Below, one piece after another: positions 32,731 to 37,510 of a stretch of 37,510 nt of DNA. The stretch is taken from positions 1 through 37,510 of the forward strand of contig NZ_LIKT01000033.1 of the NCBI RefSeq assembly GCF_001294455.1. The letters are read 5' to 3'. The stretch's first letter is position 1; every line of letters starts with the position of its first letter. The position numbers were made by a program, and so were the translations under genes. The DNA comes from Phaeobacter sp. 11ANDIMAR09. GTDB taxonomy: Bacteria; Pseudomonadota; Alphaproteobacteria; Rhodobacterales; Rhodobacteraceae. A model generated the notes under the pieces. That model was not told the DNA's origin. It ran no database searches and saw only the letters and a list, made by a program, of their open reading frames with translations.

Positions 32731-33405
32731 ATGACCAAGTTGGAGATCGTGGGCTATGACTTTTGCCCATTCCTGCAGCCCTGCATCATTTCACTATTGG
32801 AAAAACAAGTGACGTTCACCGTCACCTATATCGAACCGAACAAGAAACCCGAATGGGTTCAGGAGTGTTCACCCCAAGGAGCTACTCCCTTTCTGTTGGC
32901 TGACGGAAAGGTGCTCTTTGAATCGGCTATCATGAATGACTTCATTGATGAGGTGACCCCAGACAGCCTGTATCCGCAGGATGCCTTTCTGAAAGCCCAG
33001 AACCGGCTATGGATCAATCACAGCTATGATCTTCTGGATCACATCTATGAAATCAAAACTGCGTTAGATCCCGTTTCGGTTGAAGTTGAAAAACAGAAGC
33101 TTTGCACCAAACTGCGGGCTTTGGGGGGGATCCTTGGGGATCGGTCGTTCTTTAATGGCGAAAAGTTCAGCCTGGTAGATGCGGCCTATGCGCCAGTCTT
33201 CAGGTCAATCACGCTGCTTGATCAGCATTTCGAGACGGGCATTCTAGCTGACTTGCCTGTGGTCAAGCAATGGGCTGCTAATGTGCTCAGCCGCCCCTCG
33301 GTGCAAGGCTCTATCCTCGACACTTATGAAGATACCTCGCTTGCCAAAATTGCCCAAAGCGGATCGGCGATCGCTCGACGGTGGGCCAACCAGCTGTCCG
33401 AGTAG
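32731..33405 (+). CDS. Glutathione S-transferase, omega/glutaredoxin-like N-domain
   Basis: A 224-residue two-domain GST. The N-terminal thioredoxin fold has YDFCPFLQPC with active-site Cys12 in a CPF(x)xP motif, as in omega-type and dehydroascorbate-reductase-like GSTs, which do thiol transfer rather than conjugation. The cis-Pro loop is GATPFLLADGKVLFESAIMNDFIDE (about 50-74) with the Glu-Ser pair for glutathione. The helical C-domain runs from about 85 and carries the FSLVDAAYAPVFR N-capping box. It lies 49 bp after the transporter on the same strand, presumably co-transcribed and de-repressed with it. It ends 7 bp from the convergent tetR stop. Confidence 0.9.
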   Translation: MTKLEIVGYDFCPFLQPCIISLLEKQVTFTVTYIEPNKKPEWVQECSPQGATPFLLADGKVLFESAIMNDFIDEVTPDSLYPQDAFLKAQNRLWINHSYDLLDHIYEIKTALDPVSVEVEKQKLCTKLRALGGILGDRSFFNGEKFSLVDAAYAPVFRSITLLDQHFETGILADLPVVKQWAANVLSRPSVQGSILDTYEDTSLAKIAQSGSAIARRWANQLSE

Positions 33406-33412
33406 CGCTTGC

Positions 33413-34003
33413 TCACTCTCGTTGGAGGTCGGCAAGCATCAGTCTGGTCGCGGAAACTGCCAGTTGGGCGATCTCTGGATCGCCCGGTCGGCCCAAGCCA
33501 AGCAAGACATCATCCCGGTAGGTCAAAAGCATCGAGGTCCATAGGCGTATGGATTCACTAGGGTGTTCAACGCCCAATCGTTCACTGAAGAACTTTGTCA
33601 GTATGGCATTGGTTTCATCCGGGGCTGCCGTGAAAAAGGTCGTGACGATTTCTGGAGATTTGCCACTTTCCGCCACCAGCAGCCTGAAGATGTTTAAAGG
33701 TTCGTCTTCCAGGTGCCAACGGATGAAACCCTCAGCAAACCGAAGCAGGGCCTCATGGGTATCGGGATGATCCAAATGCCGCAAAAAATCTGCGCCACTC
33801 ATTTTCCCAATCCATCTTACCGTCGCTTCGAACAGGTCGGTCTTTGATGGGAAATATCGATAGACTGTTTGCTTGGTGACGTTTGAAAGGGAAGCAATTC
33901 TATCCATGTTGGCGGCTTCAAATCCGGCCGACAAGAATTCTTCTCGCGCAGCATCCAGTATGGCGACGCGCTTTGCCTCTTTTCTTTCTTCCATAGTTCC
34001 CAT
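33413..34003 (-). CDS. TetR-family transcriptional repressor
   Basis: A 196-residue protein. The N-terminal helix-turn-helix (residues 8-58) reads KEAKRVAILDAAREEFLSAGFEAANMDRIASLSNVTKQTVYRYFPSKTDLF. The C-terminal ligand domain (about 70-196) is of the AefR-like type. It is convergent with the transporter/GST pair. Its promoter carries palindromes related to the two in front of the transporter, so it probably represses both units and responds to a compound handled by the pump or GST. The ATG at 34003 is supported by the promoter spacing upstream. Confidence 0.93.
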   Translation of the reverse strand: MGTMEERKEAKRVAILDAAREEFLSAGFEAANMDRIASLSNVTKQTVYRYFPSKTDLFEATVRWIGKMSGADFLRHLDHPDTHEALLRFAEGFIRWHLEDEPLNIFRLLVAESGKSPEIVTTFFTAAPDETNAILTKFFSERLGVEHPSESIRLWTSMLLTYRDDVLLGLGRPGDPEIAQLAVSATRLMLADLQRE

Positions 34004-34028
34004 GGTCAGACAGCCTGCCTCAAATTAC

Positions 34029-34096
34029 TCACTCTTATGCAGAGTGAATACTCTGGCTATGGATCAAGAACAAGATAATCATACTCCCAGGTGTGA
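34029..34096 (-). promoter_or_regulatory. tetR promoter with two operator-like palindromes
   Basis: On the minus strand a TTGTTC (34073-34068), a 17-bp spacer and TATTCA (34050-34045) form a fair promoter. A palindrome TCACTCT-N5-AGAGTGA (34029-34047) overlaps the -10. TCATACT-N4-GGTGTGA (34079-34096), a two-mismatch version of the transporter operators, lies just upstream of the -35. This fits autoregulation. Confidence 0.6.
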
Positions 34097-34214
34097 TTTA
34101 TTCAGAGGGCAGAGGTAGCATGACAACCAAAAGACACAACTGGAGCGAACCCGATCACACAATTTTGCCCATCTCCTAGCAAGTCTATAGCGGAGCAACG
34201 GAGGTCTGCTTTCT

Positions 34215-34292
34215 TGGAACCCAGTGTTTGTCATTTGGCCGCTTTGGGCTGCAAGCTGCCGTTAGACGGGTTTGTCACGAACGGCAGGTCAG
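34215..34292 (-). repeat. Dispersed intergenic repeat, fragment H next to the insertion sequence
   Basis: It contains GGCCGCTTTGGGCTGCAAGC with GCCGTTAGACGG after it, similar to the CCGCTTTGGGCTGACAGCAG part of copy D. It stops at the left inverted repeat of the insertion element, so the element may have inserted into this repeat. Confidence 0.45.
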
Positions 34293-35838
34293 GGCCTATT
34301 CTGTTGAAAAACTCGGGTTGTTTCGGGTGTTGAGTGCTGATTCACTTTCCGCAGGGCAAGCGGAGGTGCGTTGCAATGATGAGACCACGACAGGAAGCGC
34401 AGGGCGCGCTGTTCTACGAGTTCTCAATCGAAGATCATGTCCCGCAGGATCACGTGCTTCGGGCAATAGAACGGTTCGTCGATCTGTCTAGCATCCGGCG
34501 GCATCTGGCCCCGTTCTACAGTTCGACAGGCAGGCCGTCGGTTGATCCGGAACTGATGATCCGGATGCTTCTGGTCGGTTACACGATGGGCATCCGCTCG
34601 GAGCGACGGCTCTGCGAGGAGGTGCATCTCAACCTCGCATACCGCTGGTTCTGTCGCCTTGATCTAACTGACCCAGTGCCGGATCACTCGACCTTTTCCA
34701 AGAACCGACATGGCCGCTTCCGCAACAGTGATCTCTTGCGGCACCTTTTCGAGACGGGTGTTGCACGCTGCATTGATGAGGGGCTGGCCAGCGGGCAGCG
34801 TTTCGCGGCAGACGCCAGCCTGATCCAGGCGGATGCCAATCGTCAGAACTCCTCGCCGCAGCGAGACTGGTCACCTGAGAATATCACCGCTGAAGATGCC
34901 CCCCCGCGCTGTCAGGGAATATCTGGAGACGCTGGATGATGCCGCATTCGGCGCGGCCTGCCCAGTCAAACCAAAGTTCACTTCGCATTCTGACCCCGCC
35001 TCACACTAGACCGGTGCGCGGGGTGGACCCGCTTATTTTGCCTATTCTACGAACTACCTAATCGACACCGAAAACGGGGTAATCCTCGATGTCGAGGCGA
35101 CCCGCTCAATCCGGCAAGCTGAGGTAGGAGCGACCCGAAACATGATTGGCCGGGTGCGCGAGCGCCATGATCTTAAGCCGGAACGGCTGATCGCAGACAC
35201 GGCCTATGGTTCGGGGCCCATGCTTGGCTGGCTTGTCGATCAGGACATCGCCCCGCATATACCTGTCATCGACAAATCCGGGCGCTCTGACGGAACTTTC
35301 GAGCGAGCTGACTTCACCTTTGATGCTGAGAACGACGCGTATATCTGCCCTGGTGGCAAGGAGCTTAAACAATATCGCCGGGCCTTTACCAAACCGAGGG
35401 AACCCAAGCCAGACAAGGATGGCATTCTTCGTTACCGGGCTCGGAAATCCGACTGCGACACTTGCCTTCTGAAGAGCCGATGCTGCCCGAAGGAGCCGCA
35501 GCGCAAGGTAACGCGGTCTATCTACGAGCCATCCCGAGACGTGGCTCGTGCCATCGCCCAGACCACGCGATACGCGATCTCCTGCAAGCTTAGGAAAAAG
35601 GTTGAGATGCTGTTCGCCCATCTCAAACGCATCCTCGGCCTTGGGCGCCTCCGACTACGTGGCCCATGCGGTGCACGGGACGAATTCCGCCTCGCAGCCA
35701 CCGCTCAGAACCTCAGAAAGCTCGCAAAGCTACTGCCCCTGCCGCAAAAGCCACGTCCGGCATGAAAGGCGGAGAACGCCCGTAGCTGTAAAAGCCCGCA
35801 AGCCGACGGCTATGCGGAGTTTTTCAACGGAATAGGCC
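34293..35838 (+). mobile_element. IS1182-family-like insertion sequence, inactivated
   Basis: It is bounded by inverted repeats at 34293-34314 and 35817-35838 that match at 21 of 22 positions; each starts GGCCTATTC at the outer edge and ends GTTGAAAAACTC on the inner side. The single internal transposase frame is broken. No clear target-site duplication was found. Confidence 0.85.
34376..35765 (+). pseudogene. IS1182-like DDE transposase, frameshift plus in-frame stop
   Basis: The 5' part (ATG at 34376) has the N-terminal domain FYEFSIEDHVPQDHVLRAIERFVDL, PSVDPELMIRMLLVGYTMGIRSERRLCEEVHLNLAYRWFC, DHSTFSKNR and the first catalytic Asp in RFAADASLIQADANR. Near 34899-34905 a run of seven C (six expected) shifts the frame. 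The continuing frame then hits a TAG (near 34997-35010) where Trp is expected in a PASxWTGARGGPAYFAY-like motif. The remainder reads LIDTENGVILDVEATRSIRQAE, the second Asp in LIADTAYGSG, a Cys cluster (CDTCLLKSRCC) and the Glu in KKVEMLFAHLKR, to a stop at 35765. Two independent lesions make it inactive. Confidence 0.88.
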
Positions 35839-36021
35839 GTACGCGGCTATGGCGCTGGATGGCATGACACGATAGACGGTAGTGACTGCACCGTTTCGAT
35901 GGGTTTCGCTTTCGTAAGCAATTAGAAACCATGGGCAGCACGTGCTTAAAGTCTCAAACATGAAGGGAACCATTCTATCAAAAAGCACGAACCAAAGACA
36001 TTATCGACAGCTCATCAAGAC
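35839..36021. other. Gap right of the insertion sequence
   Basis: No gene or motif was recognised. The frame of the DUF1415 gene stays open upstream to about 35950 but without ATG. Confidence 0.35.
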
Positions 36022-36558
36022 GTGGTGAAAAACACACGTCGGTGGCTTGAACACATGGTGGTGGGGCTAAATCTATGCCCATTTTCCTCGAGCGTCATAG
36101 CCCGAGACCAAGTCCACTATGCGATATGTGACGCCACGACCGATGCGCATCTAAAGCAGTTTTTTGTGATGGAACTACAGCGCCTGCTCGTGACCAACGA
36201 AAATGACATCGCTACCAGCCTGCTCATGTTTACCCAAGGTTTAGAAGAGTTCGATGATTACCTCGACTTACTCGATTGGTTTCAGCAACTCTTGGAGCAA
36301 GCAAAGCTGACAGAGGATGTGCAACTGGCATCCTTTCATCCTCAATACCAATTTGACTGTGTGGCTCCGGACGATCTAAGCCATTTCACCAATCGCTCGC
36401 CCTATCCAACCATACATCTTCTGCGCCAAGACCAGATGACCAAAATCCTCGCGCACGTTTCGGACCCAGAGAAGATCTATTTGGATAACATAGAAACGTT
36501 GAAGAGGCTTGGTCGCCGACAGGTCGAGGCACTCTGCCCCTGGGGGAAACAAGGCTGA
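36022..36558 (+). CDS. DUF1415 family protein
   Basis: A 178-residue cytosolic protein with a GTG start (a second GTG is 3 bp later) and no good ribosome binding site. The frame remains open about 70 bp upstream, but no better start exists. The family blocks are clear: TRRWLEHMVVGLNLCPFSSSVIARDQVHY (Cys19 in NLCPF), TSLLMFTQGLEEFDDYLDLLDWFQQLLE, VQLASFHPQYQFD, NRSPYPTIHLLRQDQM and DPEKIYLDNIETLKRLG. The function of the family is unknown; the invariant Cys in NLCPF and the histidines could form a metal or redox site. As I recall the family is commoner in gammaproteobacteria, and here it sits next to an insertion sequence, so transfer is possible. Confidence 0.85.
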   Translation: MVKNTRRWLEHMVVGLNLCPFSSSVIARDQVHYAICDATTDAHLKQFFVMELQRLLVTNENDIATSLLMFTQGLEEFDDYLDLLDWFQQLLEQAKLTEDVQLASFHPQYQFDCVAPDDLSHFTNRSPYPTIHLLRQDQMTKILAHVSDPEKIYLDNIETLKRLGRRQVEALCPWGKQG

Positions 36559-37072
36559 TTGGGGTGGCCTGTAATCGCGCCCGGCGTCAAAGCTCTTTGG
36601 AACCAAAGGTGGATTAAACTAAGAGAGCGTTTGGCTCATCAGGTTTGGGACAGTGCTATGGTCCAATTCTGAGGTGCGCGGCCGCAAATTCGGCGGCGTA
36701 AACCTTGGACGTTTCACAGTGCAGCACCGAAACCCCCAGCGTCTGGTCTGGGGAAGCTGCATCGCAGCGTTAGATGATCTGGCCAAGGTCGGCTGTGGGC
36801 CGTCATGTGCAACTCGGATGGGCCGAAGCAACTTGAAGCAACCACTAAGAGAAGCGCTCCTAATGCGCCCTTTCCTTGTTCAGTACAATTCCGAAAACGA
36901 CCTATCCTTGGCAACCTCACACCAAGACCTAGTACAGGGCGGCATCTATCCTTGGCAAAGCCACCCTTGAATTGTTTCCGTGTATTTATCCTTGTTTTCA
37001 ACGTCTTATTGACGAATCACTTCATCATAAGTCAGCCTGGGATGAGGAATCTGATTTAGTGAGGGGCACGTC
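36559..37072. other. Gap of about 500 bp without a confident gene
   Basis: Two overlapping plus-strand frames (36653-36970 from GTG, and 36805-37059) have no ribosome binding sites and no known domains. The stretch near 36970-37060 is more A+T rich and may hold the promoter of the next gene. Confidence 0.35.
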
Positions 37073-37399
37073 ATGATCAACAAGCCAACAGGAGGAACCT
37101 CTCCTGCAAATCACGAAAGAGATGGACTTGGGTTGACAGATCTCAGCGCAGGCTTGGCGCAAAAGTATGTGCTCGATTGCCAGAAATTCTCCGCCTTTTG
37201 CACAGGCACCGCCACTCGGCCAGTTTGGGATCGCATTCTGCGCGAAGTCACCGACAACGAGGAGCTTGCTGCTGAGTTTGCCATGCGGTCCCAACCCCAC
37301 TTGGATGGGGAGAGCATCGTATCGCACTGCACAACCCAAGAAGGGGTCAAGGCCGTGGGAGTTTTCCTGTCCCAGATCGATTACGGCGTCTATGTCTGA
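37073..37399 (+). CDS. Hypothetical small protein
   Basis: A 108-residue frame with an ATG 8 bp after GAGG. There is no signal peptide or membrane segment. A hydrophilic N-terminus is followed by helical stretches (LSAGLAQKYVLDCQKFSAFC, PVWDRILREVTDNEELAAEF) and SQIDYGVYV at the end. No family was recognised. It overlaps the next gene by 8 bp, so the two are translationally coupled and probably work together. Confidence 0.6.
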   Translation: MINKPTGGTSPANHERDGLGLTDLSAGLAQKYVLDCQKFSAFCTGTATRPVWDRILREVTDNEELAAEFAMRSQPHLDGESIVSHCTTQEGVKAVGVFLSQIDYGVYV

Positions 37400-37510
37400 T
37401 CTCTCAGAGACCTGCTCCATCTGCACCTGCTGCGGAAACACAGCCCGCCTACAACAGCTCCAGAACTCCACCCAAACCCTATGTTGTTGGTGCTACAATC
37501 GAGAACGCCT
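37392..37510 (+). CDS. Start of a cysteine-rich (zinc-ribbon-like) protein, cut by the window end
   Basis: The ATG at 37392 lies inside the end of the previous gene (ATG and TGA 8 bp apart overall). The 39 visible residues contain CSICTCCGN and CCWCYNRER, a CxxCxC and CxxC arrangement about 25 residues apart, as in zinc ribbons. The rest lies outside the window, so no family can be given. Confidence 0.55.
   Translation, partial: MSDLSETCSICTCCGNTARLQQLQNSTQTLCCWCYNRER

Noticed and set aside
34899-34905. Programmed frameshift in the transposase C-run
   Set aside because: The continuing frame meets an in-frame TAG about 100 bp later, so a shifted ribosome would still not make full-length transposase.
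36653-37059. Two overlapping plus-strand frames of 105 and 84 residues
   Set aside because: No ribosome binding site, no known domain and mutual overlap. They are left as a gap rather than called.
1-37510. CRISPR arrays, tRNA, rRNA and phage structural genes
   Set aside because: No regularly spaced short direct repeats, cloverleaf-like sequences, rRNA motifs or phage gene blocks were seen on either strand.

Overview
The window looks like chromosomal accessory DNA of a marine alphaproteobacterium, most likely a Roseobacter-group member of the Rhodobacteraceae (Phaeobacter, Leisingera or Ruegeria relatives). This is an inference from protein style, moderate-to-high G+C, and short operons separated by long gene-poor gaps. 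No rRNA, tRNA, CRISPR array or prophage was seen. Most gaps over 300 bp hold copies of one degenerate dispersed repeat that I cannot name. Two copies 21 kb apart, in opposite orientation, share a 69-bp identical core.

Layout. Positions 1-800 hold the tail of an unidentified region and a repeat copy. Positions 805-9776 hold an efflux locus: an outer-membrane lipoprotein channel, a periplasmic adaptor and an RND permease, followed by a MipA/OmpV protein, all on the minus strand. They diverge from an OmpR-type response regulator and its histidine kinase. A TGT-N7-TGT motif occurs in the divergent promoter region and again before mipA. Positions 10372-12980 hold an HD-domain protein and a probable metal-handling operon: a His-rich membrane peptide, a HupE/UreJ-type protein and a membrane-anchored periplasmic protein. 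That operon has an RcnR/DmeR-like C-tract upstream and a stem-loop over the hupE ribosome binding site. Positions 13705-16452 hold a GST, SnoaL-like and quinone-reductase-like operon divergent from a LysR regulator.

Positions 16975-25887 are the most interesting part. A compact island lies between two like-oriented repeat copies. It holds a PAP2 phosphatase, a decayed GlcG/HbpS gene, a DUF1554 lectin-like protein, a DUF3500 protein, a family 2 glycosyltransferase, a DedA-LssY fusion, a PmrA/QseB-like response regulator, its kinase and a multicopper oxidase. TTCAG-type direct repeats with 11-bp periodicity lie before PAP2, between the divergent DUF3500 and glycosyltransferase genes (there as a perfect 19-bp inverted repeat), and before the oxidase. 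I read this as a self-contained two-component regulon for envelope lipid and copper or oxidative stress.

Positions 26687-30955 hold a large MORN-repeat membrane protein with a lipoyl-like N-terminal domain, a hypothetical gene, and a pair made of a 2H phosphoesterase and a PPP-type metallophosphoesterase. Positions 31677-34096 hold a DMT transporter, an omega-like GST and a convergent TetR regulator, with near-identical palindromes at the transporter promoter and variants at the tetR promoter. Positions 34293-35838 hold an inactive IS1182-like element. The right end holds a DUF1415 protein, a small hypothetical protein and the start of a Cys-rich protein that runs off the window.
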